Shown here: positions 1 through 10,000 of the stretch, one piece after another
Layout of the letters: the number at the start of each line of letters is the position of its first letter
Numbering within the stretch: position 1 is the first letter of the stretch
NCBI GenBank assembly: GCA_016722375.1
Contig: JADKJG010000005.1
Location: 1 to 64,000, forward strand
Length of the DNA stretch: 64,000 nucleotides
Origin: Bacteroidota bacterium
GTDB taxonomy: Bacteria; Bacteroidota; Bacteroidia; Chitinophagales; LD1
Reading direction: 5' to 3'
Notes under the pieces: generated by a model
What the model was told of the DNA's origin: nothing
Databases searched by the model: none
The model's input: the letters and a program-made list of their open reading frames with translations, nothing else
Made by a program: the position numbers and the translations under genes

Positions 1-1310
1 CTCTTTCTTTATCTGCGCTGACAGCACAGTAACAGCTTGAGGATACAACCCTTATAGGCAATTAGGCAATGGAACATTCACTCAACAAAACATGCCCGTT
101 CAGGTAAATTCTCTTACAGGTATCATTTCTGTTGCCGGAGGAAGAGACCATTCACTCTTCGTAAATATGATGGCACAGTTTGGAAGCGTGAGGAGTAATC
201 AATTGTTATGGGCAATCAGGCAATAAGCGTAATTACAAGTATAGCTATTCCTGTACAGATAGCTCTCTTACAAACATTATTGCCATTGCAGCAGGAGGTA
301 TCACTCTCTTTCTGAAGAAAAATGATGGTACAGTTTGGGCTTGTGGAAATAATAGCTCAGGAGAGTTAGGGAATGGAACAACCACAAGTCAATCCATTCC
401 TGTTCAGGTAAGTTCTCTTACAGGCATCTCCGCCATTGCCGCAAAGGGAGCTGACTGTTTCTCTATTCCTGAAAAAGATGGCAGACACTGCTTGGGCTTG
501 TGGAAATAATGGAGATGGTCAATTGGGGGATGGTTCAAGTACCAGTCAATCTTCTCCTGTTCAGGTAATCTCTCTCCTTAGAATCACTTCTATTGCCACA
601 GGCGGTGGATGGTTTTTCTCTTTTCTTAAGAATGACAGCACCGTTTGGGCATGTGGAAAAAATGATTACGGACAGTTGGGCAATGGGTCAACTACCAATT
701 TTCAATCCCCGTGGAGTTAATTCTCTTACAGGCATTACCTCTATTGCCACAGGATGGAGTCGTTCTGTATTTCTGAAAAAGTGATAGCACAGTTTGGGTT
801 TGTGGACGAAATAGCTCTGGAGAATTGGGTATAGGAACAGCTACTTTAGTCAATCCTCTCCGGGGTACAGTTAAGTTCTCTTTGCAGATGGTGCCATGAT
901 TGCTGCTGGTGGGTGGTATTCTTTCCACAAAAATAACGGTACTGTATGGGCGTGTGGGTGGGAGTAACTTCTACGGAGAATTAGGAGATGGAACAACCAT
1001 TCAAAGAAATAGTAACCCTGTTCTGACAGTAGGTTTAAGTTCGTTGTGTTCTCCGGTATCAGTAATAGAAACATTATAAAGAAGTAACACCATCTCGGTT
1101 TACCCCAACCCGACTAACAGCACAATCAATTTTTCTGTTCAAACAAACGTGCAGCTCACAAACGTAACAGGACAAATTGTTGCCAACAAGAAAAACGTAA
1201 GCACACTTGACATCCAGTAGAAAACCTGCGGGCGTTTTGCACTTTGCATAACACTCATAGGAGACAAAGGACAAATATTGCAACGCAATGAAATCGTGAA
1301 AGAAAAGTAA
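1..1310 (+). pseudogene. RCC1-repeat surface protein with T9SS tail, broken in many frames (5' end outside window)
   Basis: Translations of all three plus frames give pieces of the same repeat of roughly 150 bases: G-x-SIATGGG, then (D/N)STVWACG.N, then GQLG(D/N)G, then SPVQVxSL. This is the RCC1/BNR beta-propeller blade pattern. No frame stays open longer than about 95 codons, and the blades jump between frames every 100-200 bases. The last segment (about 1090-1310) reads ISVYPNPTNSTINF, then LTNVTGQIV, which is a type IX secretion sorting domain; it contains a TAG and two further frame jumps before the final TAA. When intact it would have been a secreted or surface-anchored propeller protein. 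I read it as a decayed gene. Because it lies at the window edge, and indels occur elsewhere in this window, poor assembly quality is the alternative. Confidence 0.75.
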
Positions 1311-1324
1311 CACGAATAAAACCA

Positions 1325-1460
1325 GCCCATAACAGCGGCGTGGCGCAAGCGGGGGCTCAGTGCTTCAATTGAAAGTTTTTCGTAAATTTGAACATTGGTG
1401 CTTCGTAGGAAGTTTAGCGGTAAAAATCCCCGCCTGCGACAAGCCGCAAAACGTTACACT
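1325..1460. repeat. Large imperfect inverted repeat (attC-like stem element)
   Basis: The left arm starts TAACAGCGGCGTGGCGCA and continues to GCGGGG (1330-1355). The right arm starts CCCCGCCTGCGAC and ends CCGCAAAACGTTA (1429-1456). The arms are reverse complements with a few mismatches and one small bulge, and enclose a spacer of about 75 bases. The TAAC...GTTA ends and bulged long arms resemble integron attC recombination sites. The flanking bases do not match the RYYYAAC/GTTRRRY consensus, so the identity is inferred. It follows the RCC1 pseudogene immediately and could also be a terminator-like or dispersed Bacteroidota repeat. Confidence 0.55.
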
Positions 1461-1574
1461 CGAAGCAAAAGATGGCATGGTTGTAAAATGGGATGCCGAG
1501 CAGGGATTGTTTGGGGATATAAATCTTCACAACTCTGTAATGCTTTCCCCGATCCTTTCTATCTTCATCGCTGA

Positions 1575-3392
1575 ATGAAAAAGCATTTCTTACTATTTAT
1601 TTTCCTCGGTTCACTATTCATAGCTGCCCATGCTCAGCCGGGCCGCGATGAAACACTGGCTGCCAGCTATATGCAAAACGGCGAGTGGGACAAGGCCGCA
1701 GAGCTATACCAATCGCTTTGGGAAAAAAGCAATTACGATTTCAAGTTTTATGGCCCTTTGAATAAATGTCTGCTCACATTGAAAAGGTTCGATGCGTTGG
1801 AGAAAATCATAAAGCGCGAAATCAAGAAAAATGAAGGAGTGCCACAGTTTGTGGTGGATTTGGGTTATATGTATGCTCAGATTCCCGACATGGCAAAATC
1901 TAAAGAGCAGTATGACAAATTGCTTAAAGATTTAAAGCCGACCGAGATGGCCATTCGCAGTCTGGCAACAGCTTTTGAAAGTTACCGGCTCTATGATTAT
2001 GTGGCGGCTACCTATGAAAGGGGAGGTAAATTAATTCGCAACGAAGTCTATTTCAGTTTTGAGCTAGCAGGAGCCTACATAAACAAGGGCGATGTGCCCA
2101 ATTCGGTGAAATATCTTCTGTTGAGTTTAGAAGCTATTCCCGGAAGTGATCAGCGGGTGCGCAGTGCTATTCAATCCTCACGCGACGAAACCAAACTGCT
2201 CAGCGAAATGGAAGCGCAGTTGTATGCCCGCGTACAAAAGAATCCTGATAACGATACTTATATTGACTTGTTGACCTGGATTTATATTCAAAACAAAGAT
2301 TTTGAAGGCGCTCTGGTTCAGATGAAAGCCCTTGACCGAAGGAGGAATGAGAATGGTTTTCGGGTGTTGAACGTAGCGCGTATGGCGCAAACCGAAGGAG
2401 ATTATACCAATGCTGTTGCCGGTTATGAATATGTAGTAAACAAGGGAAAAGAAAACGACCTCTACTTTTCTGCACGTTCGGAATTACTTAATTGCCGGAA
2501 GGAGAAAATTGCCAAGAACATTAACTACACACTGGAAGATTTGTTGGCTTTGAAGAGTGATTATTTATCCTTCATCAACGACAATAGGCGAAGTTTCCGT
2601 ACGGCACAGTCCATGAAAGAACTGGCAGACTTGGAAGGCTTTTATCTGCATGATTTAGATTCAGCGATGGCCTTGTGTCAGGAGATTGTTTCCATGCCGG
2701 GCATTATGCCGCAGTTGCGTAATCAAACCAAACTCTCCCTCGGTGATTTCTATTTGATTCAGGGGGATGTCTGGGAATCTACCCTGCTGTACTCACAGGT
2801 AGATAAGGATGAAAAAGATTCACCCCTTGGAGAAGAAGCACGCTTTCGAAATGCCAGACTCGCATATTTCAAAGGAGATTTTGAATGGGCACAGACGCAA
2901 CTGGATGTACTCAAAGCCTCTACCTCCGAACTGATTTCTAACGATGCGATTAATCTTTCGGTGTTTATCATTGATAACCTAGGATTGGACACTATAGAAA
3001 CACCTATGGAAATGTATGCCCACGCCGAATTGCTGATGTTTCAAAATAAAGATGATGAGGCGATTAAGACCTTGGATTCTATTTTGCTTTTATATCCCGG
3101 TCATGTTTTGTTGGATGACATAGAATTCACCAAAGCCAGCATCATGGTGAAGCGGAAAGATTTTGAAAAAGCTGTTCCATTGCTACAAGATATTCTTACC
3201 AATTATAAACAAGATTTAAAGGGAGATGATGCCACTTTCCTCTTGGCAAAGATCAATGAAGAACACCTGAACAACAAAGCCAAAGCGGAGGAGCTTTATT
3301 TATCTATTATTAATGATTTCAATAGTTCACTGTTGGTGATAGAAGCCAGAAAAAGATACCGGATATTGAGAGGAGATAAAATTGCAGAATAG
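1575..3392 (+). CDS. Secreted tetratricopeptide-repeat protein
   Basis: 605 residues. Residues 1-20 are a classic Sec signal peptide (basic MKKH, hydrophobic core, AHAQ cleavage region), so the mature protein is probably periplasmic. The rest is alpha-helical with TPR-like pairs, for example GEWDKAAELYQSLW near residue 37 and KDDEAIKTLDSILLLYPGH near residue 495. The C-terminal half resembles the TPR scaffolds that hold together envelope or gliding complexes in Bacteroidota. No catalytic motif is visible. It lies 2 nt upstream of the DUF4286 gene and is probably co-transcribed with it. The ATG follows a TATCTTCA sequence by a few bases, a possible weak -7 box. Family membership is secure; the specific role is unknown. 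Confidence 0.85.
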   Translation: MKKHFLLFIFLGSLFIAAHAQPGRDETLAASYMQNGEWDKAAELYQSLWEKSNYDFKFYGPLNKCLLTLKRFDALEKIIKREIKKNEGVPQFVVDLGYMYAQIPDMAKSKEQYDKLLKDLKPTEMAIRSLATAFESYRLYDYVAATYERGGKLIRNEVYFSFELAGAYINKGDVPNSVKYLLLSLEAIPGSDQRVRSAIQSSRDETKLLSEMEAQLYARVQKNPDNDTYIDLLTWIYIQNKDFEGALVQMKALDRRRNENGFRVLNVARMAQTEGDYTNAVAGYEYVVNKGKENDLYFSARSELLNCRKEKIAKNINYTLEDLLALKSDYLSFINDNRRSFRTAQSMKELADLEGFYLHDLDSAMALCQEIVSMPGIMPQLRNQTKLSLGDFYLIQGDVWESTLLYSQVDKDEKDSPLGEEARFRNARLAYFKGDFEWAQTQLDVLKASTSELISNDAINLSVFIIDNLGLDTIETPMEMYAHAELLMFQNKDDEAIKTLDSILLLYPGHVLLDDIEFTKASIMVKRKDFEKAVPLLQDILTNYKQDLKGDDATFLLAKINEEHLNNKAKAEELYLSIINDFNSSLLVIEARKRYRILRGDKIAE

Positions 3393-3394
3393 CG

Positions 3395-3697
3395 ATGATT
3401 ATTTACAACGTAACCGTAAAAATTGATTTAGGTGTTCATGACCTCTGGCTGAAGTGGATGAAAGAGGAGCATTTAGCGCGGGTGATGGAGACCGGTTGTT
3501 TTACGGATGCAAAAATGTTTCGGGTATTGGAAGAAAACACGACGGATGGCATCACTTATGCCATGCAATACTTCGCCAATAATATTACAGACTATTTCGA
3601 CTATAAAGAGAAGCATGCTATGCGTTTGCAAAAAGAAGGGCTGGATCTGTTTCCCGGAAAATTTACCGCCTTCAGAACTTTGCTTCGCGAAGTTTGA
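3395..3697 (+). CDS. DUF4286 family protein
   Basis: 100 residues, full length for this small Bacteroidota family. It begins MIIYNVTVKID and carries the family's typical WLKWMKEEHL and MQYFA segments; the pattern suggests a ferredoxin-like or dimeric alpha-beta barrel fold. There is no signal peptide, so it is cytoplasmic. The start codon follows the TPR gene's stop by 2 nt, suggesting translational coupling. The biochemical function of the family is unknown. Confidence 0.85.
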   Translation: MIIYNVTVKIDLGVHDLWLKWMKEEHLARVMETGCFTDAKMFRVLEENTTDGITYAMQYFANNITDYFDYKEKHAMRLQKEGLDLFPGKFTAFRTLLREV

Positions 3698-3751
3698 TTA
3701 GCGTCTTCTTGAAAAATTGTTTTTTATTCTTGTTTCTCTGTTTAGATTCGC

Positions 3752-4075
3752 ATGAAACTAAATCCTATGAAAAAAATAATCCTTGCTGCTGCAGTGGTAC
3801 TGCTGACGATTGCTTCGTGTTCTAAGAAATCCGGCGCTCCAACCGCCAGCGCTCCCGATGGAGCATCTGTGTTCAGTAAAAACTGTGCCCGCTGTCATGG
3901 GGCAGAAGGCGTGAAAGATGAGCGCACACCCAACCTTCAAACTATCGCGATGGACAAAGCCGGTTTGATTAAGGTGATTACCAATGGCAAAAACAAAATG
4001 CCTTCGTTTGAAGACAAATTGAGTGCCGCCGAGATTGCTGCCACGGCAGAATTGATTTTAAGTTGGCATAAATAA
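3752..4075 (+). CDS. Lipoprotein c-type cytochrome
   Basis: 107 residues. The N-terminus has a lipoprotein signal with lipobox TIASC, placing the lipidated cysteine at residue 23. A single heme site CARCH spans residues 45-49, and M83 in NGKNKMPSFED is the likely axial Met ligand, giving a class I mono-heme cytochrome c domain. It would be membrane-tethered in the periplasm and act as a small electron carrier, perhaps to a terminal oxidase. A second Met at 3767 is an alternative start that still leaves a signal peptide. The next gene, anmK, follows after 3 nt, but the pairing looks positional rather than functional. Confidence 0.85.
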   Translation: MKLNPMKKIILAAAVVLLTIASCSKKSGAPTASAPDGASVFSKNCARCHGAEGVKDERTPNLQTIAMDKAGLIKVITNGKNKMPSFEDKLSAAEIAATAELILSWHK

Positions 4076-4078
4076 ATT

Positions 4079-5173
4079 ATGATGGAGAAGGACCGCGTAA
4101 TCGGATTGATGAGCGGAAGTTCATTAGACGGGTTGGATATTGCCTATTGTGAATTTCATCAGGAGGACGGCAACTGGAATTTCAAAATTCTGAAAACGGA
4201 CGTTATCGTTTATCCCGACGAATGGATTCAGGAGATTAAACACCTGCCGGTGGCCAGTGCTAAAACCCTTTGGCAAACCCATGCCGGATTGGGTAACTAT
4301 TTCGGCGAACAGGTAAATGTCTTCATCAAAAAATATGCTTTAAAGGGCAAGGTGGATTTTGTGGCCTCCCATGGTCATACTATTTTTCATTTTCCCGAAA
4401 AGAGATTCACCACACAGATAGGCGACGGAGCAGCTATTGCCGCCCGTACAAACCTACCTGTGGTTTGCGATTTCCGTTCGGCAGATATTGCCGACGGCGG
4501 ACAGGGGACTCCGATTGTACCAATTGGTGATCTGCTTCTGTTTAAGAACTATCCCTTTTGTCTAAATATCGGAGGCATTGCCAACATGAGTTGCAAGGTG
4601 AACGATTCAATCGTAGCCTTTGATGTTTGCTCAGCCAATCAGGTGATGAATTCGCTGGCCAATCGCTTAGGCAAGGATTTTGACGAGAACGGACAAGCAG
4701 CGGCTTCCGGCAACTTGAATGAGGCCCTGCTTGAAAGACTGAATGGGTTGGAGTATTACAAGCAAGCCTATCCTAAATCTTTGGACAACAGTTTCAGTCG
4801 TGAAATGATTTTCCCATTGATTGAAGACTTTGATATTTCTACCGAGGATAAACTGAATACCTTTTCAGAGCATGTGGCCCAGCAAGTAGCCGCGCATGTG
4901 GCATTGATTGCCCGAAAGGAAAAGGCAAAGTTCGGCAAGGCCGGGAAGATACTAGCCACCGGTGGTGGAGCCTTCAACAAATTCCTGATTGAGCGCATCC
5001 GTGATGTGAGCAAAATGGAAGTAGAAGTGCCGAATGATGAACTGGTGAAATACAAAGAAGCCCTGGTCATAGCCTTCATGGGGGCATTGAGAATGAGATA
5101 CCAAAACAACATTTTAAAAAGTGTTACCGGTGCCACCAAAGATTCGATGGGCGGAGGAGTTTACCGGCCATAG
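4079..5173 (+). CDS. anmK: Anhydro-N-acetylmuramic acid kinase
   Basis: 364 residues. The enzyme phosphorylates and hydrolyses 1,6-anhydro-MurNAc to MurNAc-6-phosphate in peptidoglycan recycling, in the cytoplasm. Diagnostic segments are GLMSGSSLDGLD (residues 9-20, nucleotide-binding loop), SHGHTIFH, NIGGIANMS and the C-terminal LATGGGAFN of the sugar kinase/Hsp70 fold. Length is normal for the family. Two adjacent ATG codons (4079 and 4082) are possible starts. No other recycling genes lie nearby, so context adds nothing. Confidence 0.93.
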   Translation: MMEKDRVIGLMSGSSLDGLDIAYCEFHQEDGNWNFKILKTDVIVYPDEWIQEIKHLPVASAKTLWQTHAGLGNYFGEQVNVFIKKYALKGKVDFVASHGHTIFHFPEKRFTTQIGDGAAIAARTNLPVVCDFRSADIADGGQGTPIVPIGDLLLFKNYPFCLNIGGIANMSCKVNDSIVAFDVCSANQVMNSLANRLGKDFDENGQAAASGNLNEALLERLNGLEYYKQAYPKSLDNSFSREMIFPLIEDFDISTEDKLNTFSEHVAQQVAAHVALIARKEKAKFGKAGKILATGGGAFNKFLIERIRDVSKMEVEVPNDELVKYKEALVIAFMGALRMRYQNNILKSVTGATKDSMGGGVYRP

Positions 5174-5188
5174 AGAAAAACGACGATT

Positions 5189-5689
5189 TTATACTTTGAC
5201 CTTAATGGAGGCCGCGATAAAATATATCAGCGGAATAAAAATCAATAATAATGCCAGAGGCAGAAACCAAAGGGGAAGTCCCTCGGCCTGTCCATTCGCG
5301 GTTTGAATGGTCCTGAATAAGATAAATCCAAAAATCAGCACTAAGCTTAGTTTCAAATAGCGAAGCATCCTTGTTGCATTCGTGTATTGTTGTAGGGCAT
5401 TGTCTTGGGTGATGGCGCTCGGATAATTGAAAATATGTGGAAACCGATTTAACATGGTCATCGCAATAAATAGCACCGTCGCAATCAAAGGTAAAATCAA
5501 AATGGTTCCTTTCCCGCCGAAACCATCTACCGTTCCCGCAGCGTTATAGTGACTGGGTATTGTGTCCGGCAACTTGGAATAGGCTGCAATCGTCAATACC
5601 CAAATTGCCAATACCGAAAGCCATCCAATGATTTCGAAAATCTTATCCGCCGTTGTAAGTTGTAGTATGATTTTTGGTCTTTCGGTCAT
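5189..5689 (-). CDS. DUF1648 integral membrane protein
   Basis: 166 residues with about four hydrophobic helices (roughly residues 20-40, 62-82, 108-128, 137-157). Between the first two lies SKLPDTIPSHYNAAGTVDGF, the DUF1648 signature also found at the N-terminus of SdpI-type immunity proteins. It probably sits in the inner membrane. It converges on anmK with a 15-nt gap and has no operon partner. Function is unknown; the SdpI relationship only hints at a membrane protective role. Confidence 0.8.
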   Translation of the reverse strand: MTERPKIILQLTTADKIFEIIGWLSVLAIWVLTIAAYSKLPDTIPSHYNAAGTVDGFGGKGTILILPLIATVLFIAMTMLNRFPHIFNYPSAITQDNALQQYTNATRMLRYLKLSLVLIFGFILFRTIQTANGQAEGLPLWFLPLALLLIFIPLIYFIAASIKVKV

Positions 5690-5797
5690 TCTAATTCTAA
5701 TTGCTTCTCTCTATTTTTTGTCAAAAAAATTTTGTGTTCGGCTGTAACTTTTACAATTATTATCCGTATCTTACGTTGAGTAAATAACAGTAAAAAA

Positions 5798-6826
5798 ATG
5801 AGTTTCATGCAGCCCGTCAATTTTCCATATTTGGCTCCGACCAAACCATTGGGTGGAAGAGAAAGAGTAGATAAAATACTGGAGCAGATTCCGCTACATC
5901 CCGAAGACGCACTTAAACTTTATCATGAGTTAGCGTATGCCAGTTTTGCCGGGATAGATCATGAAGTATGCAAAAAGGCCTGTGATTACTTGATAGAACA
6001 TGCCAAGGATAAAAACCAGTTGTGTTCCGGTAATTATTTAAAAGCCGAAGTACTGGCAAGCGTGGACCAAAAATTCCACGAGGCGATTCCTTACTATCGG
6101 AAAGCAGTGGAACTGGAACCCGATGCCGACACCATTCTGTTAAACTTTGCTTCTTGCTTGGAAAAAGTAGGAAAGCTGGATGAGGCGCTGAAATGCTATC
6201 ATGAGGTGGAGAAAATTTCTTTGGAGGAAGAAAACGAATCTGATTGGGTATATGTAGAAATGGCAGAGGTTTATTTCAAAAAGGGAGAAAATGAAAATGC
6301 TAAAAAGTATTTTCAGAAGGCGTTGGATTTGGAACCCGAGAATACCGAGGCACTTTGTGGTCTGGGTAGAGTGGCTGCCACCGTGGATGATTATGACGGT
6401 GCTATGAATTATTTTGAACAAGCCTTGAAATTGCAACCGGAAGATGCCTATATATTCTATTATATAGCTCATACCTGGTCGCTGAGAGATGATTTTTATC
6501 GGGCGATGCATTTCTATACCGAAGCTTTGAAAAGAAAACCGGATTTCGCCGAAGTGTATAATAATATCGGTTCCTTGTATTATAACCACGAAGGTGATTT
6601 GAAAACTGCTTTGGACAATATGTTAAAGGCACTAGAAATTATCGGAGAACGCGATGAGAAAATTCTTTCAATGGTTTATCTCAATATTTCCAAACTCTAC
6701 CGCCAAATTTCGGAATATGATTTGGCAGATACCTATAAAACCAAATTCTGGGAGAGTATGGGCTTCCCGGGCAATATGGACGATGCAGGAGAGGATGAAG
6801 ACGAGGGGGACGAGGCCTTAAATTAG
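5798..6826 (+). CDS. Cytoplasmic tetratricopeptide-repeat protein
   Basis: 342 residues without a signal peptide. At least five TPR units are visible from about residue 90 on, each with the (A/G)xxY(F)xxA(L)xLxP pattern: EAIPYYRKAVELEPDA, NAKKYFQKALDLEPEN, GAMNYFEQALKLQPED and RAMHFYTEALKRKPDF. The last 15 residues are very acidic. TPR arrays bind partner proteins; the partner here is not apparent. It is a single-gene unit with about 110 nt upstream, where TATCTTAC at about 5769 is a weak -7 candidate. Confidence 0.85.
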   Translation: MSFMQPVNFPYLAPTKPLGGRERVDKILEQIPLHPEDALKLYHELAYASFAGIDHEVCKKACDYLIEHAKDKNQLCSGNYLKAEVLASVDQKFHEAIPYYRKAVELEPDADTILLNFASCLEKVGKLDEALKCYHEVEKISLEEENESDWVYVEMAEVYFKKGENENAKKYFQKALDLEPENTEALCGLGRVAATVDDYDGAMNYFEQALKLQPEDAYIFYYIAHTWSLRDDFYRAMHFYTEALKRKPDFAEVYNNIGSLYYNHEGDLKTALDNMLKALEIIGERDEKILSMVYLNISKLYRQISEYDLADTYKTKFWESMGFPGNMDDAGEDEDEGDEALN

Positions 6827-7022
6827 ACGGTCCAACTGTTGCCCCTCGAATCCACCTCAAATAAATCTTTGAATCTTGCTGCTAATTTCGAATGCTTCTT
6901 TGTCTGCGCTATTATTTTTAAGGATATAGTGCTCCTGTCTGAAAGGGGTTTAGAGCACCTCTAAATTATCTTTTCTACTTGCAGAAAAGATTTATTTACT
7001 TTGATAGTTCAAGCCATAGGGT

Positions 7023-10000
7023 ATGAAAAGATTTTACGCGCTTTTTGCGCTGTTGTTATTCACCACGGTCTCATTCTCACAGACTAAATTCCAACCGGGT
7101 GAATTAACCGGCGCGGAAGCAAATGCAATCTGGCCCGGAGCCGAACTGGTTTGGGTGAAGCAGGAAAACACGGTGCCTGCCTATATCGGGTTTCGTTCCG
7201 GCAGCGAACCAACCCAAGAAGCATTTTTTATCATCCTTAGAAAACTCTATCAGCTACCAGACTCTTATCATTTTGAATTAATCGGAACAGAGACTGATGA
7301 ACTGGGCTGGATACATAAGCGATTTCAATTAGAGTTGAATAACGTACCGGTGGACAATGGGATATTTATTTTGCATCTGGTCAATGGCAGGGTAAAAAAA
7401 TATAATGGCTACCTTTTCAAAAACATTAACACCGCCACAAATCCTTCTGTTTCAGAAGCCGGTGCTCTGAGTGCCGCACTCACCCATATTCACGCCACCA
7501 TTTACAAATGGCAGGTGTCGGAAGAAGAATCTATGCTGAAAATGGAATCCGGTGATTCACAGGCTACTTATTTTCCGAAAGGAGCCTTAGAAATTATTCA
7601 ATTGGGGGGCAATGAATCCAATGACTTCCGCCTGGCTTGGAAGTTTGACATATATGCGCACGAGCCCATGAGCCGCGACTATGTTTATATAGACGCTCAG
7701 AATGGGGAAGTTTTGAATACAATTACTCGCATTCATCATGCCAATACAGCGGGCACTGCATTAACGGTCTATCGAGGTGCAAAAGGTATCGTCGCGGACA
7801 GCTACAGCGGCCAATACCGTTTGTATGAAACTACCAGAGGCCAAGGTATTCGTACGCGAAACATGAAGAAGGGAACTAATTATGGAACTGCTGTTGAGTT
7901 TTTGGATGCCGATAACTACTGGAATAATATCAACACTAGTCTCGATCAATATGCTGGAGATGCACATTGGGGTGGCGAGATGACTTATGATTTCTATTCT
8001 ACTATGGGTAGAAACTCGATTAATGGCAGTGGCCTTTTCATTAATTTATATGTGCATTACAGCGCCAATTATGTTAATGCATTTTGGGATGGACAACGAA
8101 TGACGTTTGGAGATGGAGATGCTACTTATAAACCACTCACATCCTTAGACATTACCGGTCATGAGATTTCTCACGGGCTGACACAATATACGGCAGGGCT
8201 TGAATATCAAAACGAATCTGGCGCCTTAAATGAATCCTTCAGTGATATTTTCGGCACGGCGGTTGAATGGTTTGCCGATTCTGCCAAGGCCAACTGGACC
8301 ATCGGAGAAGATATTGGAACTTCCTTCCGAAGCATGTCGAATCCAAAGGCATATTCAGACCCCAATACCTATACAGGTACTTATTGGTACACCGGAACCG
8401 GTGACAATGGAGGCGTGCATACCAATAGCGGAGTGCAAAACCATTGGTATTATATTCTTTCTATGGGCAAGTCAGGAACGAACGATAAAGGAAATGCATA
8501 CAATGTAATCGGCGTCGGGATGAAAAAAGCCAACCGGATTGCTTGGCGCAATCTGGTGAATTATTTGACCAGTTCTTCCAACTATACCGATGCCCGCTTC
8601 TATGCCATTCAGGCCGCTGTGGATTTATATGGTCCTTGCTCACCCGAAGTCGAAGCCACCACAAAAGCATGGTATGCGGTGGGCGTAGGAAATAATTACG
8701 TGACGGGAGTACAGGCCGCATTTACTGCTTCTCCCACCACCGGTTGTATCGCTCCAATGACAGTTAAGTTTACCAATACCAGTACGAATTCCGTCACGTA
8801 TATTTGGGATTTTGGCGATGGCACGACCAGTACAGCTACCAATCCTACCAAAGTATATGCTACTCAGGGATCCTTCACTGTCAAACTTCGTGCCGACGGA
8901 GGAAATTGTGGTGTGGACAGTTTGATTCGAGCGAATGCTGTAAACATAAGCAGTACCAATCCGTGCGTTGTAATTATGCCTGCATCAGGGACATATCAAA
9001 CTCAGACGGCCTGCAATGGAACCATCTATGATAACGGAGGCCCTGCAGGAAACTATTCAGACCAGACCAGCAGCACCATCACTATCTCTCCCACCGGTGC
9101 ATCGCAGGTAAGAATTCAATTCACTCAGTTCCGTACTGAATCTGGTTATGATTTTATCTACGTTTATAACGGACCAAACACCAACAGCCCTATTATTGGC
9201 AGTTATTCGGGAACCACTTTGCCTCCAACCATTACTTCAACCGGCCCTTCAATCACAATTCGCCAGTACTCTGATTTGTATGTGAATGATGCCGGTTTTA
9301 CTCTAAATTGGACTTGTATTCTCCCCAACACCCCCCCTGTTGCCAACTTTACTTCGGATGTAACCTCCAGTTGTTCGGGCATTATCAATTTTACTGACCT
9401 TACTTCCGGTGGTGTATCTTCCTGGCTTTGGAATTTTGGTGATGGAACCACCTCCACTTTAAAGAACCCAACACATCAGTATATCAGCAATGGAACCTTT
9501 ACTGTTTCCTTAAAAGCCACTAATTCATTTGGCAATAATACGGCAACCAAAACTTCTTACGTTGCCATTACTAAACCGGCGGCACCGGTTGCAAATAATA
9601 TTTCCCGTTGCGGACCGGGTTCCGCTTCTTTAACTGCCAATGTAACAGCGCCGGTTACCTGGTATGATTCAACCGGAACGGTTGTTTCACAGAGCAATCC
9701 CTTTAGTACTCCGGTATTGAATAATACCCGAACATATTGGGTGGAAGACACCTTATCGCAGCCCATTTATAAAGTGGGAGCAGTCAATAATAGTATCGGA
9801 AGTGGAGGCAACTTCAATACAGCGGCACGTGCTTTGACTTTCAACGTAATGAAGAATTGCAGATTAGTCAGCGTTTTTGCTTATGCACTAGGTGGAGGAT
9901 ATCGCACCGTACAATATAGAGATCCGGCGGGTGGAGTCATTGCAGAAAGAACGGTTTATTTTCCGGATGGAGGGAACCGGGTGACCGTAGATATAGATTT

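Noticed and set aside
1360..1578. 72-codon open frame before the TPR gene
   Set aside because: It runs through the attC-like stem element and shows no protein-like pattern or start signal.
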